From contig CAJCIJ010000158.1 of NCBI GenBank assembly GCA_903970315.1, positions 1 through 6,311 on the forward strand: a DNA stretch of 6,311 nucleotides. Reading direction: 5' to 3'. The stretch comes from Actinomycetota bacterium. GTDB lineage: Bacteria; Actinomycetota; Thermoleophilia; Solirubrobacterales; Solirubrobacteraceae. Position 1 is the first letter of the stretch, and each line of letters begins with the position of its first letter. The position numbers were made by a program, and so were the translations under genes. Shown piece after piece: positions 1-4,351 of the stretch. Below the pieces are notes generated by a model. That model was given only the letters and a program-made list of their open reading frames with translations. It ran no database searches and had not been told where the DNA came from.

Positions 1-24
1 ATCGGTCCCCAGCTGTCCGGCCAA

Positions 25-30
25 TAGAAT
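25..30 (+). promoter_or_regulatory. -10 box of the tRNA-Val promoter
   Basis: TAGAAT matches the TATAAT consensus at five of six positions and lies 10 bases before the first base of the mature tRNA, so transcription would begin just inside the precursor 5' leader. The expected -35 position falls at bases 2-7 (TCGGTC) and is a poor match, with the window edge close by. The call therefore rests on the -10 box and its placement. Confidence 0.4.
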
Positions 31-40
31 CGGCCGCCGA

Positions 41-112
41 GGGCGCGTAGCTCAGTGGGAGAGCGCTCGCTTCACACGCGAGAGGTCGCAGGTTCGAAAC
101 CCGCCGCGCCCA
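41..112 (+). tRNA. tRNA-Val, anticodon CAC
   Basis: A full cloverleaf can be folded by hand. The acceptor stem GGGCGCG/CGCGCCC pairs perfectly (41-47 with 105-111) with discriminator A112. The D stem is GCTC/GAGC (50-53 with 61-64). The anticodon stem CTCGC/GCGAG (66-70 with 78-82) closes the loop TTCACAC, giving anticodon CAC (73-75), which reads the valine codon GUG. The T arm GCAGG-TTCGAAA-CCCGC (88-104) has the invariant TTCGA core and one A-C mismatch (90/102). The 3' CCA is not encoded (TTGG follows the discriminator), so CCA must be added by the nucleotidyltransferase. The mismatch is small and the gene looks functional. I saw no second copy of the tRNA 3' end that would mark an integrated element. 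Confidence 0.95.
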
Positions 113-168
113 TTGGGAGGACCCGCGAAGGCGGATCGGTCTCCGACCACGTGCAGGCTCTGCGGACC

Positions 169-244
169 ATGAGCCAGAGTTTTGGCTCATTACGAGATCC
201 TTGTTAGGAGTAGGCTATATTACAGACCCACTGTAATGAGCCAA
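169..244. repeat. ATGAGCCA repeat cluster / inverted repeat over the ATPase start
   Basis: Three copies of ATGAGCCA occur in 75 bases: direct at 169-176, inverted at 183-190 and direct at 236-243. The inverted and last copies extend to a perfect 12-bp inverted repeat, TTGGCTCATTAC (182-193) with GTAATGAGCCAA (233-244), around a 39-base AT-richer spacer. The first two copies form an 8-bp hairpin with a 6-base loop. The last copy contains the preferred ATG of the ATPase gene, and a TATATT box (216-221) lies in the spacer. This looks like an operator or promoter region. An invertible segment or a start-region duplication are alternatives. The repeats are seen directly; the role is inference. Confidence 0.5.
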
Positions 245-1414
245 GTTTCGGGAAAGAACCCCTATCGGCCTGGGGTCGGCGTGCGCCCGTTGTACTTGGC
301 TGGGCGCGAGGCGCCGCTGCGACGCTTCGCGGCGATGCTGCGGGCGGCACCCGAGCAGCAGGCCAACATGCGCGTGACCGGTCTGAGGGGGGTGGGCAAG
401 TCCGTCCTCTTGGAGGAGTTCGCCGACCATGCAAAGGAGTTCGACTGGGAGCCGGCGCTCGCGGAGCTGCAGCCCTCCCACAACACCGATGAGGCGCTCA
501 CGACAGCGGTTGGGGCGCTGCTCGAGCACACGCGCCAGCGCCTCTCTCGCCTCGCGCGGTTGCGCTCGGTGGCCGGCCGCGCGCTGCGCGCAACCAGCAT
601 GTCGCTCACGTGGGAGGAGGTCACGCTGGCTGTGTCGTTCGGCTCAGAGCGTGAGGAGGATCTCGCCCGCGACCTGTTCTCGACGGTCGAGCTGGCCCTC
701 GCAAAGGGCCGCAACGGTGTCGTGTTGTTGCTGGATGAGGCTCAGCTCGTGCGTGACGAGCGTGACCGCCACGGCGAGCATCCGCTGTCGCTGCTGATCG
801 CGCCGGTGGTTGCGCTGCAACGCGCGGAGCTCCCGCTCGGTCTCGTCCTCTGTGGCCTGCCAACGCTGACCGGCAACCTGCAGAAGGCTCGCTCCTACAG
901 CGAGCGGCTGTTTCGCGGCGAGGAGATCGGCTCGCTGGAGTCCGAGCAGGCCCTTGAGGCGTTCATCCGGCCGCTCGGGGAGACAGCTCGCAGGACCGAT
1001 GCGAAGCTCGCGCGGGAGGTCGTTGCGGAAGTCGAGGGCTACCCATACTTTCTTCAGCTGTGGGGATCGGAGCTGTGGGAGGCTGCGGACCTCGCCGGTG
1101 TGGAGCGCTTCAGTGTGAAGCTGCTCGACGCCACGCGCCCAGATATATACGGGCGCCTTGACCGCGACTTCTACGAGCCACGGATCGCGACGCTGACGCC
1201 CGCTGAGCAGGACCTCCTCGCGTCCTCCGCCGCGTGCCCATATCCGCCGCTGCGCTCGGCCGATCTCAACCGGGCGTCTGAGAAGACGCCCGGGAACGTC
1301 AACGTCCTGCTCGGCCGACTCGTCGACGCGGGCGCGCTGTACCGGATCCGCAAGGGCGAGTACGCGTATACCGCGCCCAAGTTCCGGGACTATCTGGTCC
1401 GGCGGGGAGGTTAG
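236..1414 (+). CDS. AAA ATPase of the Orc1/Cdc6- or STAND-like class with winged-helix tail
   Basis: The protein is 392 aa from ATG 236. Walker A is GLRGVGKS (49-56) and Walker B is VVLLLDEAQ (162-170, Asp167/Glu168). A sensor-1-like strand LVLCGLPTL (203-211) is followed by SERLFR (222-227), a candidate arginine finger. GYPYFLQLWG (268-277) resembles the sensor-2/lid element of Orc1/Cdc6 and STAND ATPases. Residues about 312-392 look like a winged helix, so ATP-controlled DNA binding is likely. There is no signal peptide or membrane segment. The actual role (regulator, partitioning, defence or mobile-element protein) cannot be decided: no partner gene lies beside it. An in-frame TTG at 182 would add 18 residues (reading MAHYEILVRS...), but those codons lie inside the repeat cluster and look non-coding, so ATG 236 (MSQVSGKNPYRPG) is preferred. 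No Shine-Dalgarno is seen; TATATT at 216-221 could give a transcript with a very short leader. Confidence 0.9.
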   Translation: MSQVSGKNPYRPGVGVRPLYLAGREAPLRRFAAMLRAAPEQQANMRVTGLRGVGKSVLLEEFADHAKEFDWEPALAELQPSHNTDEALTTAVGALLEHTRQRLSRLARLRSVAGRALRATSMSLTWEEVTLAVSFGSEREEDLARDLFSTVELALAKGRNGVVLLLDEAQLVRDERDRHGEHPLSLLIAPVVALQRAELPLGLVLCGLPTLTGNLQKARSYSERLFRGEEIGSLESEQALEAFIRPLGETARRTDAKLAREVVAEVEGYPYFLQLWGSELWEAADLAGVERFSVKLLDATRPDIYGRLDRDFYEPRIATLTPAEQDLLASSAACPYPPLRSADLNRASEKTPGNVNVLLGRLVDAGALYRIRKGEYAYTAPKFRDYLVRRGG

Positions 1415-1417
1415 TGG

Positions 1418-1433
1418 GCGCGTTCGCTCGCGC
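1418..1433 (+). terminator. weak GC hairpin after the ATPase stop
   Basis: GCGCG (1418-1422) and CGCGC (1429-1433) can form a 5-bp stem with a 6-base loop just after the ATPase stop. No T-run follows. It could attenuate transcription before the cupin gene, but a stem this short arises easily in GC-rich DNA. Confidence 0.2.
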
Positions 1434-1483
1434 GGCCGCCGGCGCCTTCCACGGACCGGTTCTTGCCCACCGCGGGCTTCCAA

Positions 1484-1531
1484 GCGCTCGGATTCGACTT
1501 CGACGCAATGCATCTGCCCAGCTCCGAGCGC
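1484..1531. promoter_or_regulatory. 9-bp inverted repeat upstream of the cupin gene
   Basis: GCGCTCGGA (1484-1492) and TCCGAGCGC (1523-1531) are perfect reverse complements separated by 30 bases. They end about 40 bases before the preferred cupin start GTG 1571. The arrangement suits an operator bound by a dimer or a looped leader. If the cupin really starts at TTG 1463, the repeat would be inside coding sequence and the interpretation weakens. Confidence 0.3.
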
Positions 1532-1557
1532 CGGGGCGGGGCCGCACTGCCCTCGGC

Positions 1558-1563
1558 TATCGT
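1558..1563 (+). promoter_or_regulatory. -10-like box for leaderless cupin transcript
   Basis: TATCGT fits the actinobacterial TAnnnT -10 pattern and is followed by exactly 7 bases and then GTG 1571. That spacing would place the transcription start on the start codon, giving a leaderless mRNA and explaining the absence of a Shine-Dalgarno sequence. No convincing -35 box is visible. Confidence 0.35.
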
Positions 1564-1570
1564 CTGCCCC

Positions 1571-2056
1571 GTGGCTCAGGCCCTGGTCATCAATCTCGCC
1601 GATGCGCCCGCGCGCAGCCATCCTCGCAGGGCCACGCAGATCGACTGGGAGCCAGAGGGCGAGCCGTGGCCCGACACGGGCGTAAACGTGCAGGTGATGC
1701 AGCCCGGTCAGCCCAACTGCCGCTACCACTCAGAGCCGGTACAGGAGGACTTCTTGGTGCTCCACGGCGAGTGCATTGCCATCATCGACGGCGAGGAGAG
1801 ATCGCTGCGCCAGTGGGACGTCGTGCACTGTCCGGCCGGTGTCGATCACGTCTTCGTCGGCGCTGGTGACGGCCCGTGCGCCATGCTCATGATCGGCTCG
1901 CGGCGACTGGATGAGCCGCACTATCCGGTGAGCGAGCTGGCCGCCAAGTACGGAGCTTCGGTGGCCGCCGAGACGGACGATCCGGACGTGGCCTACGCCG
2001 ACTGGCAGCAGGAGCCCTGGGAGGCTGTGCCGAGTCCCTGGCCGCTGGGCAGCTAG
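1571..2056 (+). CDS. single-domain cupin-family protein
   Basis: The protein is 161 aa from GTG 1571, a typical length for small one-domain cupins. The first conserved motif reads YHSEPVQEDFLVLHGE, with candidate metal ligands His53, Glu55 and Glu59. The second is CPAGVDHVF, with His93. They are linked by strands carrying IIDGEE and RQWDVVHC, as in the cupin_2 barrel. The C-terminal tail (HYPVSELAAKYGASVAAETDDPDVAYADW region) resembles one I recall in actinobacterial cupins. It is cytosolic, with no signal peptide. Substrate and reaction cannot be read from sequence; sugar binding, dioxygenase and isomerase activities all occur in the superfamily. The frame is open back to the ATPase stop, and TTG 1463 or ATG 1508 would give longer forms (197 aa for TTG). 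GTG is preferred because it yields the VINLADAP start expected of relatives and has a well-placed -10-like box. The two plus-strand genes are probably separately transcribed. Confidence 0.88.
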   Translation: MAQALVINLADAPARSHPRRATQIDWEPEGEPWPDTGVNVQVMQPGQPNCRYHSEPVQEDFLVLHGECIAIIDGEERSLRQWDVVHCPAGVDHVFVGAGDGPCAMLMIGSRRLDEPHYPVSELAAKYGASVAAETDDPDVAYADWQQEPWEAVPSPWPLGS

Positions 2057-2098
2057 GGCGGGCTTCACGCAATCCGGCAGCGGCTCGCGCCCACTGCT

Positions 2099-2115
2099 CA
2101 CCTGCGATGCAGGTG
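2099..2115. terminator. hairpin between the convergent cupin and MetF-like genes
   Basis: CACCTGC (2099-2105) and GCAGGTG (2109-2115) form a perfect 7-bp stem with a GAT loop, ending 7 bases before the stop codon of the minus-strand gene. It is the only strong fold in the 66-base gap between two facing genes, so it may end transcription from both sides. There is no T-tract on either strand, so it is not a canonical intrinsic terminator. Confidence 0.45.
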
Positions 2116-2122
2116 GTGCGGA

Positions 2123-3043
2123 TCAGCGACGTAGCTCTGCCTGTAGCCGGGTTGCGAGGCGGACGGAGGCGTCGATCTCGACCTGGCGGATTGAGACGCT
2201 CTCGACGCTGACCCCGAATGGGACGCCGACACGCCGGCAGAATGCGATCAGCTCGACGGCCGTAGCGACGGCCTGGTCGTAGGACGCTTCCAGGGTGTCC
2301 TCCGCGTGGCGCAGCTCGTTCTCGATCCAGCGGGGCACATCGACACCGAGCCACTGAACGAACTCCAGTGTCTTCACCGACCCGCAGACCGAGAACGTAA
2401 AGACGATCGGCGCCGGCCTGACACCACGAGCGGCGCACTCGTAGTGATAGTCGGAGACCAGGTCCTTCGCGGCGTTGATGTCATAGACGATCTGGGTGAC
2501 GAAGAACGAGCAACCCGCAGCCTGCTTCGCAAGCAGACGGAGGTGCTCCGCGCCACCGCGCGCGTGGCGCTCTGGGATCGCCACACCTCCAAGCAGGAGA
2601 TCCCGGCGCACCTCACTCCGTAGTTCGTAGGCCCGCGGCAGAGAGGTCGCGACCGGCTTTTCATGGGACGACGCACCGACAAACACCGACAGCGTCTGGG
2701 TGGGGGTCTGTTCGCTGAGCCACGACCTGAGCTGTTGCTCTGGGTACTTGCTGACAGCGCGATACACGATTGCGGGTACCTCCAAGCCGACCAGATCGCG
2801 AGCAAGGTAGTCGGCTGGGTCCATCGTGGGTAGGAACGGGAAGGGGCGCTCCTCGGGATTGCGGTCGCTCTCGTCATCAATGTCGTAGAGCACTAGGCCG
2901 TCGATGCCCACGGGGCGCAGGCGCTCGAGTGTCTTCGCAGCGATCTGACGGGCGTGCTCCGGTTCGGTCGTCAGGCGCGGTGGCGTCAGCGCGAAGAGCA
3001 AGAATTCACCCGCCCCCTCCACAATGCGCCGCTGCAGCTCCAC
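2123..3043 (-). CDS. methylenetetrahydrofolate reductase (MetF)-like protein, divergent active site
   Basis: The protein is 306 aa from GTG 3043, close to the length of bacterial MetF (about 300), an FAD-binding TIM barrel that reduces methylene-THF to methyl-THF. Similarity runs the whole length: FALTPPR (17-23) matches the FEFFPPR strand, GGVAIPERH (152-160) matches AAYPEVHPE, FFVTQIVYD (around Gln184) matches ITQFFFD, and VDVPRW...E matches VRIPAW. Compared with E. coli MetF from memory, catalytic Glu28 is replaced by Ala (FALTPP) and the RGD loop with Asp120 by VGASSHE, while the substrate-contacting Gln is kept. It may therefore act on another folate or flavin substrate, or be non-catalytic. 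TTG 3118 would add 25 Arg-rich residues unlike the family; GTG 3043 gives the usual short lead (MELQRRIVEGAGEF) and sits 8 bases after a TACGCT box. I do not assign metF. Confidence 0.85.
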   Translation of the reverse strand: MELQRRIVEGAGEFLLFALTPPRLTTEPEHARQIAAKTLERLRPVGIDGLVLYDIDDESDRNPEERPFPFLPTMDPADYLARDLVGLEVPAIVYRAVSKYPEQQLRSWLSEQTPTQTLSVFVGASSHEKPVATSLPRAYELRSEVRRDLLLGGVAIPERHARGGAEHLRLLAKQAAGCSFFVTQIVYDINAAKDLVSDYHYECAARGVRPAPIVFTFSVCGSVKTLEFVQWLGVDVPRWIENELRHAEDTLEASYDQAVATAVELIAFCRRVGVPFGVSVESVSIRQVEIDASVRLATRLQAELRR

Positions 3044-3051
3044 CGGGCCGA

Positions 3052-3057
3052 AGCGTA
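3052..3057 (-). promoter_or_regulatory. -10-like box before the MetF-like gene
   Basis: On the minus strand this reads TACGCT, a TAnnnT match, followed by 8 bases and then GTG 3043. The geometry parallels that seen at the cupin gene and would give a near-leaderless transcript. No clear -35 box is visible at 16-18 bases upstream. Confidence 0.3.
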
Positions 3058-3181
3058 GCCAAGCGGCTGTGCACCGAGACTTCCGGCCAGGGTTCAAGCT
3101 CCGCGAGCGCACCCGCAAACATCGTCTTTCCGATCGTGCTGGGCAGCCGCAAGCGCGTTTTCGGAGACACGGGTCAGGTCA

Positions 3182-3382
3182 TCACTTCAAACGCGCCGTG
3201 GCGGCTTTGCCTACCGCCTTCAGGGCGCCTCCGGCGGACTTGGCGGCCTCGCCGGCGAGCTTCACGGCTCGCTCGGCCGATCCCTTTGCGTCCTCGCCGG
3301 CATGCTTCGCTGCGTTGGCCTGACGCGTCGCGGCCGCCTTTTTGGCTGACTGCGCGCGCTGAGCTTTTGTTTGCTGGGCCAT
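3182..3382 (-). CDS. small basic Lys/Ala-rich protein
   Basis: The protein is 66 aa with 10 Lys, 4 Arg and only 4 acidic residues, and no Trp, Tyr, Phe, Cys or Pro. The N-terminal half has the repeat-like run KAQRAQSAKKAAATRQANAAK, resembling the histone H1-like or SPKAK-type tails of small actinobacterial DNA-binding proteins. The C-terminal half (AERAVKLAGEAAKSAGGALKAVGKA) reads as an amphipathic Ala-rich helix. DNA or RNA binding, perhaps nucleoid-associated, is an inference from composition only; an LEA-like stress protein is the alternative. The start is ATG 3382, not the in-frame TTG 3409, because AGGAG sits 5 bases upstream. Two consecutive stops (TGA TGA) end the frame. It is transcribed toward the MetF-like gene, 138 bases away, but the latter probably has its own promoter. 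Confidence 0.8.
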   Translation of the reverse strand: MAQQTKAQRAQSAKKAAATRQANAAKHAGEDAKGSAERAVKLAGEAAKSAGGALKAVGKAATARLK

Positions 3383-3387
3383 GTCGT

Positions 3388-3392
3388 CTCCT
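3388..3392 (-). promoter_or_regulatory. Shine-Dalgarno of the small basic protein
   Basis: The minus strand reads ACAGGAGACGACATG: AGGAG with a 5-base spacer to ATG 3382. It decides the start and is the only strong ribosome binding site in the window, implying that this gene, unlike its neighbours, is translated from an mRNA with a real leader. Confidence 0.65.
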
Positions 3393-3414
3393 GTCTTGAT
3401 TGGGGCCATGCCGT

Positions 3415-3444
3415 CCTATACCCCGGTCAGGCGCGCTTCAACAA
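3415..3444 (-). promoter_or_regulatory. candidate promoter of the small basic protein
   Basis: On the minus strand TTGTTG (3444-3439) and TATAGG (3420-3415) are separated by 18 bases, and the Shine-Dalgarno lies about 22 bases further downstream. Each box is only a partial match (TATAGG 4/6 to TATAAT). The region overlaps the decayed plus-strand gene, which fits a promoter being free to occupy it. Confidence 0.3.
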
Positions 3445-3639
3445 TCGAGCCTGCTCCGGCGCCGGCTACGGAGTGGAGATCGCGATGCTGATCGACAGCG
3501 CACGAAAATCAGCGCTCCCGTGAACCTGAGAGGGCTTCCCAAGGGTCGCTACGTCGTCAAGATCACCGTCCTCACCACCACCGGCAAGACCATCACCGGC
3601 ACGCGCATCTATCACACCTGCGTGCCCAAAACACGCTAG
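3422..3639 (+). pseudogene. frameshifted C-terminal remnant of a secreted Thermoleophilia-type protein
   Basis: From 3508 to 3636 the frame reads ISAPVNLRGLPKGRYVVKIT, then TTTGKTITGTRIYHTCVPKTR and stop TAG. This beta-rich module with VNLRGLPKG and YHTC is one I recall at the C-terminus of many secreted Solirubrobacterales proteins. Upstream the same frame is Arg/Gln nonsense, but the neighbouring frame reads GYGVEIAMLIDSARK (about 3464-3508), which would join smoothly onto ISAPVN if one base were restored near the CGAAAATC run at 3503-3510. The rest of the parent gene is missing: further upstream the DNA is the promoter and ribosome binding site of the opposite-strand small gene. A gene fragment with a frameshift is the best reading. 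A sequencing indel could explain the shift but not the missing N-terminal body. The 5' boundary given is approximate. Confidence 0.6.
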
Positions 3640-3653
3640 CCCGAGCGGTCGGG
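3640..3653. terminator. GC hairpin between the pseudogene and vapC
   Basis: CCCGA (3640-3644), loop GCGG and TCGGG (3649-3653) form a perfect 5-bp stem that exactly fills the gap between the plus-strand stop TAG (3637-3639) and the vapC stop. It is well placed as a bidirectional terminator, though no T-run follows on either strand. Confidence 0.45.
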
Positions 3654-4037
3654 TCAGCTGAGCACGTCAATGGCGCAGCGGATATCGGGCGCGCGAGAGA
3701 GTCGGCCGTCCGTGGTCACCAGGGTCACGTCCAACGCCTCGGCCAGCGCAACGTAGGCGGCGTCGTACACGGTTACGTTGTGGCGCAGCTCCCAACAGCG
3801 TTCCAGCAGCGGCAGGTGTCGGGCGCGGGTCAGCGGCAGGCGCGCCAGATTGGCCAGGGCAATCGCCGCACGGCGATCGTTCCCCGCGAGCGTCCTGCGC
3901 CACACCGAGGCGACCTCAAGGTCGATGATCGCGGGCGCCGCGAGGTCCTCGCCACGAAGCCGCGCGCGGGCCCTGTCGCCACTCTCCGTGTCTGCGCCAA
4001 GGGCGCCGGCGAGCACGCCGGCGTCAACGACGATCAA
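3654..4037 (-). CDS. vapC: VapC-family PIN-domain toxin
   Basis: The protein is 127 aa and forms one PIN domain, the RNase H-like fold of Mg-dependent toxins that cleave tRNA or rRNA and stop growth when the antitoxin is lost. The acidic residues expected at the metal site are present: Asp5 in MIVVDAG, Glu41 in IIDLEVASVWRR, Asp92 in YDAAYVALAE and Asp110 in TTDGRL. The length and the DAAYVALA motif are typical, so it should be active. The start is TTG 4037, overlapping the vapB stop by four bases (TTGA), which indicates translational coupling and lower toxin output. An AGGA lies 12 bases upstream of the TTG, too far for a strong site. The RNA target cannot be predicted from sequence. VapC with VapB would repress the operon. 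Confidence 0.93.
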   Translation of the reverse strand: MIVVDAGVLAGALGADTESGDRARARLRGEDLAAPAIIDLEVASVWRRTLAGNDRRAAIALANLARLPLTRARHLPLLERCWELRHNVTVYDAAYVALAEALDVTLVTTDGRLSRAPDIRCAIDVLS

Positions 4038-4264
4038 CGTGAGTCACGATCCTGGCGCAAGATCCGGTCCGCGTCCGCCAGGGTGAAGTTGCCGCCCGAG
4101 GACTCGCCCGCACGGTCGAGCACCTCCTCGACCGTGGGATGGCCGGCGTCCTTGACCAGCTTGGCCAGGAGAAACTCCTGAAGGGACTTGCCCGCGGCCG
4201 CAGCGCGCTGGCGCAAGACCGCGTGGACCTCATCCGGTACGTCCTTGATCTGGACACTAGGCAT
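4034..4264 (-). CDS. vapB: VapB-type ribbon-helix-helix antitoxin
   Basis: The protein is 76 aa. Residues 1-40 (MPSVQIKDVPDEVHAVLRQR, then AAAAGKSLQEFLLAKLV) form the FitA/VapB type of ribbon-helix-helix: a short strand for the DNA major groove, then two helices that dimerise. The C-terminal part (about 45-76, PTVEEVLDRAG...LADADRILRQ) is the flexible, charged segment that in this family wraps the toxin and blocks its active site. Order (antitoxin first), size and the 4-base overlap with the PIN gene are all canonical. It should repress its own promoter, whose operator-like inverted repeat lies immediately upstream. The ATG has no Shine-Dalgarno and sits 8 bases after TATAAT, so the mRNA is probably leaderless. 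Confidence 0.93.
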   Translation of the reverse strand: MPSVQIKDVPDEVHAVLRQRAAAAGKSLQEFLLAKLVKDAGHPTVEEVLDRAGESSGGNFTLADADRILRQDRDSR

Positions 4265-4303
4265 CTGGCGCCATTATAGCGCCAGCACATGTTGGATGGC
4301 GCC
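4265..4303 (-). promoter_or_regulatory. vapBC promoter and autoregulatory operator
   Basis: On the minus strand a perfect TATAAT (plus ATTATA, 4273-4278) is followed by 8 bases and the vapB ATG, placing the transcription start at or next to the ATG. The box lies between the arms of a perfect inverted repeat, CTGGCGC (4265-4271) and GCGCCAG (4279-4285). A further TGGCGCC (4297-4303) repeats the half-site 31 bp, about three helical turns, from the first. Bound VapB(C) would cover the -10 box directly. No good -35 is seen, so the strong -10 may carry the promoter. Sites are seen; repression is inferred from how VapBC systems usually work. Confidence 0.6.
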
Positions 4304-4351
4304 TAGACTTGGGCGAGCACGCCGGCGCGCCACGCGGCACCGACCGGACCG

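Larger units (their letters stand above)
4008..4327. repeat. 16-bp direct repeat flanking vapB
   Basis: GGCGAGCACGCCGGCG occurs identically at 4008-4023 (inside vapC, near its 5' end) and at 4312-4327 (upstream of the vapB promoter). The copies are 304 bases apart and bracket vapB with its control region. The repeats are seen directly; whether they reflect a past rearrangement or chance in GC-rich DNA is open. Confidence 0.45.

Noticed and set aside
41..112. tRNA-Val as an att site of an integrated element
   Set aside because: No integrase gene and no second copy of the tRNA 3' end were found in the window. The ATPase alone does not establish an element.
182..235. N-terminal extension of the ATPase from TTG 182
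   Set aside because: The 18 added residues lie in the repeat cluster and in AT-richer DNA, with no ribosome binding site. The ATG at 236 gives a normal start.
644..1729. Long 361-codon open frame on the minus strand across the ATPase and cupin region
   Set aside because: It is antisense to the ATPase, which has full Walker and lid motifs, and it also runs across the gap into the cupin gene. Its product is Arg/Ala/Gly-rich with no motif. It is a shadow produced by GC-rich third positions.
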